Shown piece by piece: positions 22,101 through 33,568 of a stretch of DNA of 64,000 nt (positions within the stretch are counted from its first letter, which is position 1; every line of letters begins with the position of its first letter). The notes below the pieces were generated by a model. That model ran no database searches. It worked only from the letters and a program-made list of their open reading frames with translations, and was not told where the DNA came from. This DNA comes from Allomyces arbusculus (lineage: Eukaryota; Blastocladiomycota; Blastocladiomycetes; Blastocladiales; Blastocladiaceae): NCBI GenBank assembly GCA_027604705.1, contig JADHYV010000019.1, positions 147,637 to 211,636 of the forward strand. The letters run 5' to 3'. A program made the translations under genes and the position numbers.

Positions 22101-23838
22101 GCATAGCTGCCACCGTCCTGAGCACCCGCACTGGCACCTCGCTCGCGTCTCGTCTCGCCGAAAAAGTCGCGCCAGTCGTCATCGCCAAAATCGGCGAAAT
22201 CGGCAGCTTTGATGTCGCTGTTCGGCTTCGCGGGCTCTATGGCATGACTCTCTACCTGATCGTTGCGCGCGGTGTCCACTGCTTGCGCAGAAACCGATGG
22301 CGCGCGTGCCGGATCGAGCGAAAGCAGTTGATCGTCCAGCAACTCGGCGTCAATCGACGGCGACGACGGGTTACAGGGTGGAGAAGACAGCGGCGAGTCT
22401 GCACGATCAGATGGGACAACTTCTGGCGACGCTCCGCGCAATCGCGAGGAGGTGCGCGACGAGGGGCGACTCGGCGTCGCCGCGCGGGCGGATCCAGCCG
22501 CTGCAACACTAGCCGGACGCAATACCGTTGGCGTCGTCGGCCGTTGTCGCGGTCGAGCAGCCATATACGGTGAAATGGGTGCCGGCGACGTGGAAGCCAG
22601 TGCTAGGAGCGGTGGAGGCGATGGCGTGATCGCGCGGCCGTAGCGGAACGCGCGAGATAGTGCCTGGAGAATCGGGCATTTCGAGTGGATCGACTTGGGC
22701 TCGGCGTTGTCAAAGACAAAGACGAGCAGCTGCTTGTGGAAAAACTGCGCTCGCCGGTTCAGGACCGTCGCAATGTCGTCGGTGGAACGAGAAAGCGCTT
22801 GCGCGACCTAATTCGTTCAGAAATCGCCGGTCAGATGTGTGATGACCAGATTCGAGGAGAGGGGAGTAATGAGGACGACAAAGAGAATGGCCTACCTTTT
22901 CCAGCACAGTCGTCGTGTCGAGCGCCTGGTTTTGGGCCACAATTTGCGCCAGAGCACCTACAAAAGGGTGGAGAAGATGTGCAACTGGTCAAGCATGGCC
23001 GAGCAACGGCGGAAAAGCCAGAATGGCTGCCAGTTCTGTTGAAAACTGTCTCAAGGCGTACTCAGCGTCTGAATCGCCAAGCTCGTCTGCGTATACGCGG
23101 TCCAGCTGGACGAGATGCTCTATCGCGCGCATGAGAAAGTTGGTGAGCTTCGACTCCAACTGCAGCTGCAGCTCCAGCGCCAAGCTCACCTTGATGGAGT
23201 ACCAGACGCGGCCGGACGAGACCCAAACGATAAATTTGAACTTTTGCAGGTCGCTGCTCTCCTTGCGTTCCTGTGGGGACGATTCGAACGTTGAGAACTG
23301 CATTGGCGTGTCTCTAAACCAAAACGGGGACCTACCAAGCTCCACTCCATGACCTCAAATTGGACCGGCTGAATTCCCGTCGCGTCCTTCGCCTTCTGCT
23401 TCATGGCCTTTCGGCACTCTGGGCAAGAGAAACGCAAGATTGCAGCGTCAGGACGAGCTCAGGGCCTGCCAATGCGCCCAAGAAGGTGCAAAATGAGACC
23501 TCTTGACATTTTGCCGCCCCAATCGAGCGTCCCCTGCGCAACGACATTCCCCTGTCGATTTCGCGGCGAAAAACCGAGCCAAAGTGGTGAGCGATTGAGG
23601 CCAATGGTGCAGACTCGTCCCTGCCACCAAGGGGGTGGAGCCATGGGGATTTTCTCCTCCCCCTGTTTGCCCCCGGCTAGACCGACGTGTACGGCACCAG
23701 CGAGTTGAGGTCGAGGAGGTCGCACGGTTCCTTGTTGTGAGGCGTGAAAAGATGAACGTCCGACAGCGCGATCTGGCGCAGCTCCAGGACTGCCGGATCC
23801 TTGGTCGACTTGAAGAAGTCGACGTCCCAGAGCGGCAT
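19071..23838 (-). CDS. Large C2H2 zinc-finger protein with SUMO-interaction-like motifs, family unknown
   Basis: Nine exons close in frame: 23683-23838, 23336-23416, 23000-23270, 22896-22957, 21938-22807, 21807-21857, 21566-21730, 19478-21500 and 19071-19285, about 1297 residues. I do not recognise the family. The N-terminal about 230 residues are well ordered (DLQKFKFIVWVSSGRVWYSI then helices). A C2H2 finger is rebuilt across an intron: RCQFESC, 12 residues, HYEKAH. The rest is acidic and Pro-rich with three hydrophobic-plus-acidic motifs typical of SUMO-interaction motifs: VLCVVICDSES, VDLVDCDDSDDD and EEVQIISRSP. A polyproline run of about 14 follows. The join at 22999 needs a GC-AG intron of only 42 nt; otherwise one TGA interrupts the frame. 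Confidence 0.5.
19789..19829. repeat. (GGT)n trinucleotide repeat
   Basis: About 13 perfect GGT units. On the minus strand it reads ACC/CCA and encodes the polyproline run of the zinc-finger protein. Repeat length is likely variable between strains. Confidence 0.9.
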
Positions 23839-24114
23839 TGCGGGTGGTCGTGCGAGGTGAGACCCGAGCTGTGCGCCGGGGGAGAAAGCATCGTGGGCAG
23901 TCGGGCACATTGACACACGGGTGTGTGTGCGGGTAGGGGGGTGACCGTGTTCGCTTGTGTTCCATTGTTGGCGATGCAATGTGGACTTGGCTCATGCAAC
24001 CTAACCTGCCCAAGTTGCGATGCTGTCAAAGTTCCGTCGCATTCTGTCGCTCTAAGTCTCGTCCATCCAGAGATCAAAATATGCAACAACGCATGCATCA
24101 AACCCGCCGCGACC

Positions 24115-27100
24115 ATGAGCCGACCACCCGCACTTCAAGTGGAGCACACGCTTGACCTCAACCGCCTTGCCGAACACCAGCATGGCCGCCAATGGGCCTG
24201 GACGGCAATACGACACTCGCATGCCGGCTCGCTGCTCCTTCTCGCACAGTCTGGGCACCGGCTCCGCATCGCTCTTGTCCCTCAGCAACAGCAACAACAG
24301 CAGCAACATCGCTGTCGTGCCATCCAGCTGTTTGGACCGAACGTGCCGCTTCCCAGCGACTTAACCAGCCCTGATGCGCAGGTCACGTCGCTGATCGCTC
24401 AAGACGATCCGGGCCGAATGGTCCTGTCGGGCGACCGCAACGGACGCGTTGTCGAACATGTCCTTTCGTTTGACCATTCATCGACGGGCGCGGTAACGCC
24501 GTCGGTCACACCAGTCGGGCTCGTGGCGCGGTTCCCCGGTCCCTGCACCCACCTCGCTCTTGGCCCAAGCCGGTTCGCGGCGTGCGTCGGTGCCGTCGTG
24601 TACGTCATGGTCGCGCCAGCTCCGACTACGACATGGCTCAAGCAGTCGTCGGCGTCAGTGGCGCATCGACCCGTGTCAAAATCGACCAGCGCCCGTACTC
24701 CCTCTGCTGCAGCTGCACAATCGATCTGGGCCACGGCGAGTCGTATTTGTTTGGAAGGCCACCACGCGGCTGCCATTTGCTCGCAGTTTGGCCGGTCGGG
24801 CGAATGGCTTGTCACCCTCGCCGAGGACAAGACGTTCAAGGTCTGGGATCTCGTTCAAGCGCGGTGCTGCTACCAGAGCGAAATTCTGTGCCCGCTCGCT
24901 CAATTGACGCACCTGGCCATTGATCCGGTCGCACATCACCTCTACGTCGGGTCCGACGACGGCATTCTGCGCGTCTATGCGTACAGGGCCGTGCGCGGAA
25001 GCGGGACTTCGGGCTTCAAACCTGGCCCGAGTGGTACTCGCACGACCGCGGTGCGCACCTCGAGCAAAGAATCTCGCGCGATACGGTTCGAGCCGCGGCT
25101 GCACGCCCTCATCAATCTGGCCCAACCTACAACGGGACCCGATGAATATGGGGCATCGAAACCCGCTGATATTGTCATTTCTGCGCGTGGGTCGGCGATT
25201 CCGCCTGGCGATCTCGGATTGGGAGTCAAGTCGGATAGCGCGACCAGTCTCACGGACCCAGTCGTGGACCCGATCATTGCGGCGGCTCGAGTGGACCATT
25301 TGCTCTACATTGTCACGGCGACACGTCTGGTCGTGGTCGACAGCAACACGCTCAGCCGCGTTGCCCACATCGATTTGGTACAAGCTGATTCCGACGACCA
25401 ATCTGACGCTGTGCATGCGCCTGCTGTTGGTCGAGTCGACCGAGTGTCATTACTTCACCCCAACGACGACAGTGACCATCCGCAATTCACCGCCGTCGTC
25501 TCGTGCCCATTTGACGGATCGCTCAAAATCCTCTCGCTGGACCCACAACACACCTCGGGCTCCAACAACGACAACGACGCCAACCCGCGCATTCAACTCG
25601 CGATTGACCGTATTGGCGCCTCCAAACTCCATCCGGGCCTGCTCGTTTCGACCATTCTCCCTGCCATCTTGCAGGCGCTTCGCGGCGGCCATCAGCCGGT
25701 CGACTCGATGTGGTCCAAGCACGCGCTCGCTACCGTTTCCGCATCGCTCGTTGCCGCAGGCGTCGCAACGCTCGCGGATGTGGCCCGAATCAGCAAGGAT
25801 GCATGGGCGCGCATGGCACTACCACTCGGTTTACCCGCCATCATCGCCGGGGTCGCTTCACGAGCGACCACGCCGCTGGAAGCGCGGAACCCGGTCGAAC
25901 AGTTTAACTGGTCGGCGGTCCCCGTTGCACACTTGCCCGCAGGCTCGCCGATGCGCAAATTTCTGTGGTCGACCAAGACCCCGGCCAAGGACCCGCGCGA
26001 CAAACCCGTCACGTTCCGTAAGACGGTCACGTCGTCGGGGTACACGAGCGCACCGTTTGTGCCCAAGCACTTGGCCAAGAAACCGGCCGCGGCGGCGAGT
26101 ACGCGGCCCAAGTCGGCAATGACGCGGTCCACGTCGGCCACGAGCGTGCGGTCGATGAGCAGTGCCGGCGGTGAGATGCCGAATGAGTGGATGGACGAGT
26201 GGCTTGGTGGCTCGGACGACGGGGACAGCGACACAAGCACGGTCGTGGTCCCACGCGCCACGCCACGGATTGCAAACGAAACCTACGTGCACCCGTCGGC
26301 GGTCACGGCCGTTGCTGTTTCGACACGCGGGCTCAAGACGGCAGTGGGCACGAGCGACAGGGCGATTTGTCTCGTGTCAACGCGGACCATGGCGCCCACC
26401 GCGGTCAGTTTCCGGATGCCGCAGCCGGTGCAGACTGTCGAGTGGAACCACGACGAGTCGCTTGTGGTTGCCAGCACGCGACAGGCCGTGGCCGTGTGGG
26501 ACGCACGCCCGAGTACCGAAAAGAGCGCGTTGGTCGTGATGATCGAGGAACCCTACGCACCCGATTCGGTCGTTGGCGCGCAGTTTTTCTACCAATCGCG
26601 GTTCCTGGTCGTCGGTCACGGGAACACCGTCGAGCTGGTCAAGTTCCGGCCCGGGTCCACGGACGGTGGGAGTGGCAGTGATGTGGGGCGCAAGTCGATT
26701 CGGTCATCCAACTCGTCACTGAACAAGGGCACGACCACGGGCGTCCAGCCCCGGCGGCACGCGGGCGAGTCCAAGGTCGTGGCCACGGTCCCGGTCGAGG
26801 GCGCGCAGTACCTGACATGCCTCGCTGCCGATAATCTCGCGGCCAACCCGTGGATTCTCGTCGGTGCCTCGGACAAGTCGGTCGCGTTGCTCGACATGGC
26901 CACCAGCCGCGTCGCAGCGCGCGTGAACCCGTCGGCCGAGACCGGCGAGCTCCCGCCGGTCGCGAGTGCTACGGCAGGTGGGCCGCGCGCGCCGTACGCC
27001 CTGCGCGTATCTGTGGGTGCGACGACTCCGTTATTTGTGACGACGGCAGTCAACGATCTGGCCAAGGTATGGGACGCGCGAACGATGCGCGTCGTGCACC

Positions 27101-27483
27101 GACTCGGCCCACAGATCAGTGCGCCCCGTTCGCGTGCAGCGGGGACCGGCGCGTGCCTGTCGCCGTGCGGCACGCTTGTGGCCGTTCCGACTGACGAGGC
27201 CAGCCGACCCGTGGCGCTGTTTGATTTGCGGCGGTCGGGCAGGGGTGCCAGTTTGCCCGTGGCTGTGCCAATGGTGACGCGGTCTGCGGCAAGCGCTCCA
27301 ACAGCATCACAGTCGTCACTGCTGCAAGGTACCAAATCGGAATTGGTGGCGCCGATTGGGCGTGGGGGACTTGGTGGTGGTGGAGGGCGCGAAATGTGGA
27401 CAGCGGTCGACTTTCATCCACGAGCACGGTGGCTCGTAGCCGGATCTAGTCGCGGATACTGCGCACTCTACGGAGGAATCTAA
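24115..27483 (+). CDS. WDR27: WD40-repeat protein WDR27
   Basis: A single-exon frame of 1122 residues from the ATG at 24115 (GACCATGA context). Upstream in-frame codons are open but poorly protein-like. It matches WDR27, an animal-type double WD40 protein of poorly known role. The N-terminal propeller includes TLAEDKTFKVWDL and HHLYVGSDDGILRVYAY. The centre carries the family-specific linker KTVTSSGYTSAPFVPKHL, the counterpart of the human "SKVRSSGYASAPHV" stretch. The second propeller has VVGAQFFYQSRFLVVGHG and TTAVNDLAKVWDARTMR. A polyglutamine tract (8 residues, encoded near 24285-24307) interrupts blade 1, and Ser/Thr-rich insertions make it longer than human WDR27 (about 830). Its gene starts 276 bases from the divergent zinc-finger gene, so the two share a promoter region. 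Confidence 0.85.
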   Translation: MSRPPALQVEHTLDLNRLAEHQHGRQWAWTAIRHSHAGSLLLLAQSGHRLRIALVPQQQQQQQQHRCRAIQLFGPNVPLPSDLTSPDAQVTSLIAQDDPGRMVLSGDRNGRVVEHVLSFDHSSTGAVTPSVTPVGLVARFPGPCTHLALGPSRFAACVGAVVYVMVAPAPTTTWLKQSSASVAHRPVSKSTSARTPSAAAAQSIWATASRICLEGHHAAAICSQFGRSGEWLVTLAEDKTFKVWDLVQARCCYQSEILCPLAQLTHLAIDPVAHHLYVGSDDGILRVYAYRAVRGSGTSGFKPGPSGTRTTAVRTSSKESRAIRFEPRLHALINLAQPTTGPDEYGASKPADIVISARGSAIPPGDLGLGVKSDSATSLTDPVVDPIIAAARVDHLLYIVTATRLVVVDSNTLSRVAHIDLVQADSDDQSDAVHAPAVGRVDRVSLLHPNDDSDHPQFTAVVSCPFDGSLKILSLDPQHTSGSNNDNDANPRIQLAIDRIGASKLHPGLLVSTILPAILQALRGGHQPVDSMWSKHALATVSASLVAAGVATLADVARISKDAWARMALPLGLPAIIAGVASRATTPLEARNPVEQFNWSAVPVAHLPAGSPMRKFLWSTKTPAKDPRDKPVTFRKTVTSSGYTSAPFVPKHLAKKPAAAASTRPKSAMTRSTSATSVRSMSSAGGEMPNEWMDEWLGGSDDGDSDTSTVVVPRATPRIANETYVHPSAVTAVAVSTRGLKTAVGTSDRAICLVSTRTMAPTAVSFRMPQPVQTVEWNHDESLVVASTRQAVAVWDARPSTEKSALVVMIEEPYAPDSVVGAQFFYQSRFLVVGHGNTVELVKFRPGSTDGGSGSDVGRKSIRSSNSSLNKGTTTGVQPRRHAGESKVVATVPVEGAQYLTCLAADNLAANPWILVGASDKSVALLDMATSRVAARVNPSAETGELPPVASATAGGPRAPYALRVSVGATTPLFVTTAVNDLAKVWDARTMRVVHRLGPQISAPRSRAAGTGACLSPCGTLVAVPTDEASRPVALFDLRRSGRGASLPVAVPMVTRSAASAPTASQSSLLQGTKSELVAPIGRGGLGGGGGREMWTAVDFHPRARWLVAGSSRGYCALYGGI

Positions 27484-27971
27484 GTCAATTGTCAACCCGC
27501 AAGGATATGTGCAACTGTGCCAGCGCGCGATGGCAAACCGCAAGCGAAAGGGATGCAAGGCTCCGAGAGAGACGTCTGGTCGCGATCACGTGTGCATGAT
27601 ATTGCCTGCTTGAACAACAAGCGTTGATCGTCCCCGCGAAGCCCATTCGGATGTACATGCCAACAACCCGTTGAACAACGCGCACACCCTGCACCAGATC
27701 TGCATTTTTGTCTTTGTTCAGCTGTCGAGCTGATCCGATTGGTGAGCGGCGGGACCCTCCACCAACGCACAAGCCAGTACCCGCATCGACGAGCCCATCG
27801 CAGCAACGGCCTACCGTTCGGCGATCAAGAACAAGGAGACGACGCGCAGGATTATTCGCTGGATCTCGTCCACCCGCTCGTGGCCCTCTAACGACTTGGC
27901 CCGGATCAGCGCCGTCATTCTTTTGCCGAGCAGGACGCTTGATCGATCGTATTCGCCACATGGTCTGTAAA
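27484..27971. other. Intergenic with a possible small minus-strand gene
   Basis: Between WDR27 and the repeat-protein gene. The minus strand holds a protein-like stretch around 27830-27950 (GKRMTALIRAKSLEGHER then VDEIQRIILRVVSLFLIAE) that meets a GTAGGC donor. A join to GTGTGCGCGTTG near 27680 would give a short hydrophobic C-terminus. I could not close a full gene or recognise a family. It may be a small real protein. Confidence 0.3.
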
Positions 27972-30900
27972 ATGACTTCGCGACACGGCGATCCCGTCGA
28001 TTCCCTTCTTTGTTCGACCGTTTGCGTCGCTCACGAATCCGGCCGCACAACTTTCGCCAATCCAGGGGTGCGGAGCATCCAAGCAGCTCGCGACGCAGTC
28101 GACGGCGCAGCCCACGGCCAATTCGGCGTCGTCGTCGCCGGCCAAGGGCAAGGGCAAGATCAAGTGTAAGTGCAAAGGCAAGTGCAAGTGCAAGGACGGC
28201 AAGGAGGAGCCCGCCACGAACGCAAATGCCGGCGCAGGCCACAAGACGGCAAGTACGCCGACGAGTCCTGTCAAGGCCACGCCGAAGCCGACACCCGTGC
28301 CCGAGCCGGATCTCTGCCCGACGGCCGCCGGGTATGCCGAAGCTGACGCAAAGAGAGCAGCTGCGCCTTCACCAAGTCATGCCCGAGTACGTTATTGCTC
28401 GGTACTCCTTTCCTTTCGCGCGACACCAATTTCCACACAGAATCTGACTCGTTACTCGCAACAGGGCCCCAATATAAATGATTCCACCGGCCACGTGGGC
28501 GCGGCATCGTCGTCCGCGCACGACGGCACCGGGTCCAGGCTGCATCTCGCAGCCGACACGTCTGACCACGCGCTGCGCGCCAACAGCTCGACCGTCGCGA
28601 TCCAGCCCGGGAGCACGCTGCACATGGCCATGTCGGCGTCGTCGACGGCGGGAATGCGCCCGCCAACGGCCGCCGCGTCCGTCTCTCTGTCGTCGAGCGC
28701 CGTCGGCGCCCTCGCCGCATCCGTCGCACCGGGCGTGTCGGATTCGTGCGATGTGGTGGAGACGGAAGTCGGGCCGTTCAAGGTGCCCAAGACGACGACT
28801 TCTGGCACGGCGGCTCCTGCGGTCGGGATGCCGGCGGGCGCACGCCCCGATGCGCTCACGCGCAGCCAGTACCTGGCGTTTTCGACGAGAATGATCGAGG
28901 AGACGGGTTCGTGGCGTCCAGCGGCAATGCTCGGGAGGGATGATGACATAGAACTGACGGTGGGTTCCCTTGACGTGCGCTTATCCAGCTGTCGCGCCAG
29001 TTGCCAAGCCCTCGCCTGCGCCGGTCGCGAGGAGCAACAAGGATCTGCACGACAAGACCGCGGCCACTGGCACTGGCAAGGACATCCGTATGATCACTAC
29101 ACCTGGGTGCGACCTCACTACCGTCAACGACTCAGCCACCAACTCGCACCGTACCCCCGATCCTATCGCGGAAAGCACCAAGAGTCTTGCTGAACAGCCA
29201 CGCGTGACGGCTGAGCACGAGGCCTACACGAAGACCGCCTCGGGCCGCAACTTGGCCGACGTCTACACGGCTCACAAGGAAGAGGACGACGACCGCAGCG
29301 AGCACCCGCGCGACGGGTCGCAAACACAGCTGTTTTCTGCCGCGTCCGACGCGCCAGCAGGGCGGGCGAGCCGGCACAGCATGCACGAGCACGCGGCCAT
29401 TTCGACCGCTCTGCCCGAATCTGTTTACGAGCTGCACACGGGTACCGATGACAAGACGGCCAGTCACACGAGTCTCGACGCGGCCGTGGCAGCTCCACTG
29501 CCGGCATCGACGCACGACTTGGCCGCGCGCGACCGCGGCAAAACGGCGAGCCGGATGAGTCTGCAAATGGCCGCAATGGCCGCGACACTGCCGACATCGG
29601 TCATGGAACTCGACGAGGCAAGGTCCGCGGAGACCCGCGACACGGCGTTGCCGCCGCGCGAGCAGGAGCAAGGGTCGGCCGACGACACCCGCGAGTATTT
29701 GCCGCTCAAGGGTCTTTCAGACGAGAACGTGGCGCAAACCGCCCTCAATGCGCCATTACCGGCGTCGATCATGGACTTGACTGCATCCGACCGTGCCGCG
29801 AGCCACGCGAGCTTGGCACACGCCAAGGGGGTCCCGCTCCCCGCATCAACCATGGACCTCGCCGCGCCCGAGTCGCCCAGCGAGTCGACCGGATCGGACC
29901 ACTCGCTCTCGGCCGCCCTCGCCACAAACCTGCCCGCGTCAACCAACAACCTCGCTGAGAGCCCGCACGCATCGCACGTGCAGCTCACCGCCGCCATGAC
30001 GCGCGCGCCGCTTCCCGCGTCCATGCACAATCTGGCGACGGCGAGCCGCGCATCCAGCCGCACGAGCGTGCGCGACGTGCGGTCGACGTCGCGGCCCGTC
30101 TCGGCCGGCAAGCCCATCACATCCAACCGAGCGACCAGCCGCTCGAGCACGCACATGGCGGGCATCCCCCTACCTGCATCGACCAATGACTTGCGCACGG
30201 CGAGCCGCACGAGCGTGCACGCGCGCAACGCGCCGCTTCCAGGATCGACTAACGACTTGGCCACTGGTTCGCGTGCGTCGAGCCGCGCGAGCGTGCATGT
30301 GGACCGCGCAATTCGAGCGCCGTTGCCCGGGTCGACTTACGAGTTAGCGGCGGCTGATGCGGGGGCGCCCCACGCGCCGAGTCGTTCGAGCCTGCGTGAG
30401 GGTGACGATGAGAGTCGTGCGGTTCATGCGGCGCTCCCGGCGTCCACAAATATGCTGGCTGAAGACGACGAGCCGCGTGGGTCGGCTGAGGCTTTACGGG
30501 CCACGTCTGAAGATACGCTCACGTCGCCATCGGGGAGCCGGCACAGTTTGCATGTGGCCAAGGCGGTGCAGGCGCCGTTGCCGGCATCGACGTGGGAGTT
30601 GGGTGTCGCCGGGGAGCCCGCGGCACGGTTGAGCCGCAATCAGCTGCACCAAGCAACGGCAGCACCGCTGCCTGCATCGACCATGGACTTGGCCGCGTCC
30701 GACGAGCCGTTGGCGAGCAGCGAGTCGGTGCAGCGGTCCTTGGAGCTCGGCGATGCCGCGCGTGCCGCGCCGCTGCCAGCATCCACGTACGATCTGAACG
30801 TGTCGAACGCTTCGCGCACGGCGAGCCGCGCAAGTCTGCATCTCGACAAGGCGACCAAGGTCCCGCTGCCTGGGTCGACGTACGACATAGCAGCCCTCGG

Positions 30901-31786
30901 CGAGGAGACGCGTGCGGCCAGTTGCACGAGCGTGCACCTCGACCACGCGGCCCGTGCGCCGCTGCCCGCGTCCACGTACGACCTCGCGCCCGAGTTGCCG
31001 TCAGGTAATGGGAGTCACGCGAGCGTGCATCTCGACACGGCCGCGCGCGCGCCGCTGCCGGCGTCGACCTACGATCTGGCCGACTCGTCGCCGCGGTCAG
31101 CGAGCCGCACGAGCGTGCACATGAACGACGCGGTCCGTGCACCCCTGCCCGCATCGACCTACGATCTCGCGCCGCTCACCAAGTCCGGGTCGCCGTCACG
31201 CACGGCGAGTCACACGAGTGTTCACCACGCGGCACGCGCACCGCTTCCGGCATCAACCTACGACCTCGCACCGGTCGAAGCGACGAGAACGTCTGAAGGC
31301 AGCACGGCGCATTTCGAGACGGCGGCGCTCGAATCCCCACTCTCGCCATCAGCGCAAGATCTCGCGCGGCCCACGAGCGCCGATACGGCCGCACGCGCAC
31401 CGCTCCCCGCATCCACGAACGACCTCGCGGACCGGTCCGCGACCAAAGTGCCGCTCCCGGCATCCACCATGGACCTCGCTTCTTCCTCTCGTCCAAGCCG
31501 TCCGGGATCGGCGAGCGGCACGCGCACGTCGCGCCCCGCATCGGGCAGTGCGCCGTCGCGTCCAAGCGGTGGGTCCGCGTCGTCGACACGGCGCGCAAGT
31601 GTGGGTGGACTGGTGCGGGAGGGGAGTCGCCGCGCGTCGGCAGCGGCGGTCGGGATCGGGTCGCCGTTGCGGCCGGCGTCGTCGGAGAGCCGCAAGGGGG
31701 TCGTGCAGGCGGTCGCGGTCGTGGGAAGAGGGTCAGTGCGGCCTGCGTCGGGTAAGGGGTCGAGTCGGCCGGGGTCTGGCGCGTGA
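27972..31786 (+). CDS. Novel repeat protein with about 22 copies of an APLPASTxDLA motif
   Basis: Proposed exons 27972-28019, 28066-28386, 28465-28906 and 28989-31786, about 1202 residues. The last three exons are well supported; the first is tentative. No family is recognised. Near the N-terminus lies a Lys/Cys stretch, KGKIKCKCKGKCKCKDGK, which looks able to bind metal. Residues about 150-320 are Ser/Ala-rich. From about residue 410 to 1120 a unit of 20-35 residues repeats about 22 times. Its core is RAPLPASTYDLA, and the linker usually contains SRTSVH or SRASLH before the next RAPLPAST. Variants include APLPGSTYELA, VPLPASTMDLA and TNLPASTNNLA. The tail is Ser/Arg/Gly-rich and basic. No membrane segment, signal peptide or enzyme motif is seen. 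It may act as a multivalent scaffold; Arg-x-Ser spacing suggests phosphorylation (inference). Confidence 0.7.
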
Positions 31787-32044
31787 AAGGATGGGTGGAG
31801 AAGGGACTGGAGACTTGCGAGAGGGGACAGGAGGGACGGGACTTGGGTGGGACAGGTGGCGAGGGGAGAATACATTGCGGGTGGCCGGAGAGGATTGAAT
31901 CAGCGAGACGCGTCGCGTTTCAACGTGCAGAAACCGCAACTCGACTCGACCTTTCTCTTTACTGAATGCTGTCGTCGTCGTCCTGATCAATGAGCCATCC
32001 GCCGGGACCACATACGATCACAGCGCACCACCTATGGCAACAAG

Positions 32045-33164
32045 ATGAAGATACCGCTCTTCACGTCCAAATCGCGGCAGCTGACGTTTGCCGCGACCGT
32101 CACGATCCACTCGCTCGACCAAGTGCCGATGCTTTCGGGCACTTTCTACGCCAAACTCAAGCTCTCGCGCACCAACACATCCTGGCCCGCAGCCAATGCC
32201 GCTAATGCCAGCGTGTCAAGCACGACAGTCGACAGCCTCGCACCTGTGCCCTTGGGCCCGACACCACCCCATTCGGGCGGCCACGGCGGTTTCCACTACG
32301 CTGGGCAATCCAGTACGAGCACGACGCCCACAACCTCTTCGCCGCGCACGCAGCTACGCGACCATTCCGTGCGGTGGGACTGGACGTGCGCGTTTGACGT
32401 GCACATGGTCAAGGACGACGATGGTATGCTGGAGCCGATGCCCATGACCGTGGTCGTCAAACAGGTGCGGCTTGCAGACGATTCTGAGAAATCGCGGCGG
32501 TGGAGACTGACGCAGTGGGCAAAGACAGTAGTTCAAGGCTGAAGAAAATGTGACGGAGCGCGTCGGGGTCGTCAAGCTCGACTTGGCGCCGTTTGCGGGG
32601 GCGCGGTCAACGACCCGCCGGTTCTTGCTTCAAGAGTCGAAAATCAACTCGACGGTCAAGGTGCGTGAGCGTCCTTTGTGATGCGAATCGAGTGCCGGGC
32701 TGCTTGAATTGACGCTGTTCCGGCGGAGTTTAGGTCACGATTGCCATGAATCTGATCAAGGGCGACCCCATGTTCAAAGTGTACGCATTCCGGTGTCGAT
32801 TTCGTTTCGCACGACGAGTTGGAATCTGACGCGCTGGCACGCTCCCTTTATCAGCCCGGACCTCTCACCGGACCTGCAAATCGACCTGTCGCGGATCGCC
32901 AAGGGGATGATGACGAGCACGTCGGGCGTGCAAAACGCGGCCGCCAACATCACCGACGCCTACTCGATGCGCGAAAATGGTATGCCAGACTCCATCGCAG
33001 CTTGTTGAACGAACCAACTCATCTTGCCTTGCACGAACTCCAGACGCGACCAGCGTGTATCGGCTGCGAGCCACGTCCATGTCCGAAGCCGTCGTCGCCG
33101 GCGTCAGCAACCCTAAATCGACCGCACGATCCATCATGACGCTGGTACGTGCCCCTCCCGTCAC

Positions 33165-33195
<31 letters not shown>

Positions 33196-33551
33196 AGCCT
33201 CCAATCGATCGGCTGACGGCGCCCACGCAGGACCAATTTGACGACCCGGCCACTGGCTCGTCCTCCGCCACGACCCCCCTCAACGCCGCCCCCCTCCCCG
33301 CATCCGGCACGCTCGACCGTCCCGTGCCCGTACCCGTCGTGGTCCCACTCGTCCCCAACGCGGACCCGCGGTCACCGGCCGACGTCGTCGCCGCGCTCTT
33401 TGCACAAGTCGTCCTCGCTCAAAAACAGCAGGCGCCGTTCCATGCCAAGGCGCACAGCGACGATACGGCCAGTGGACGTTCGCGCGGACTGAGTCGTTTG
33501 GCGCTCGCAGGGGTGGGCGCACGAAGTGAAGAGTTGTTGGTGGGGCCTTGA
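32045..33551 (+). CDS. NT-C2 domain protein (EEIG1/EHBP1-like)
   Basis: Six exons: 32045-32464, 32538-32660, 32734-32780, 32855-32979, 33044-33144 and 33231-33551, giving 378 residues with all phases closing. The N-terminal about 200 residues form an NT-type C2 domain: a start MKIPLFTSKSRQLTF, then VPMLSGTFYAKLKL, a variable loop of about 60 residues, VRWDWTCAFDVHM, RVGVVKLDLAPFAG and LLQESKINSTVKVTIAMNL ending in IKGDPMF. This order matches EEIG1/EHBP1 NT-C2 domains, which bind membranes or small GTPases; fungi have similar proteins tied to vesicle traffic. The C-terminal 170 residues are less ordered, with a helix and a Pro/Val-rich stretch. Intron 5 contains a polyC/CA microsatellite. The stop is 17 bases from the stop of the convergent POLD2 gene. 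Confidence 0.75.
33164..33196. repeat. PolyC tract followed by (CA)8 microsatellite
   Basis: Seventeen C residues, then eight CA units, inside the last intron of the NT-C2 gene and just upstream of its acceptor. The tract extends the acceptor's pyrimidine stretch; length changes could affect splicing. Confidence 0.9.
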
Positions 33552-33568
33552 ATGAGAGATGTATTTTT

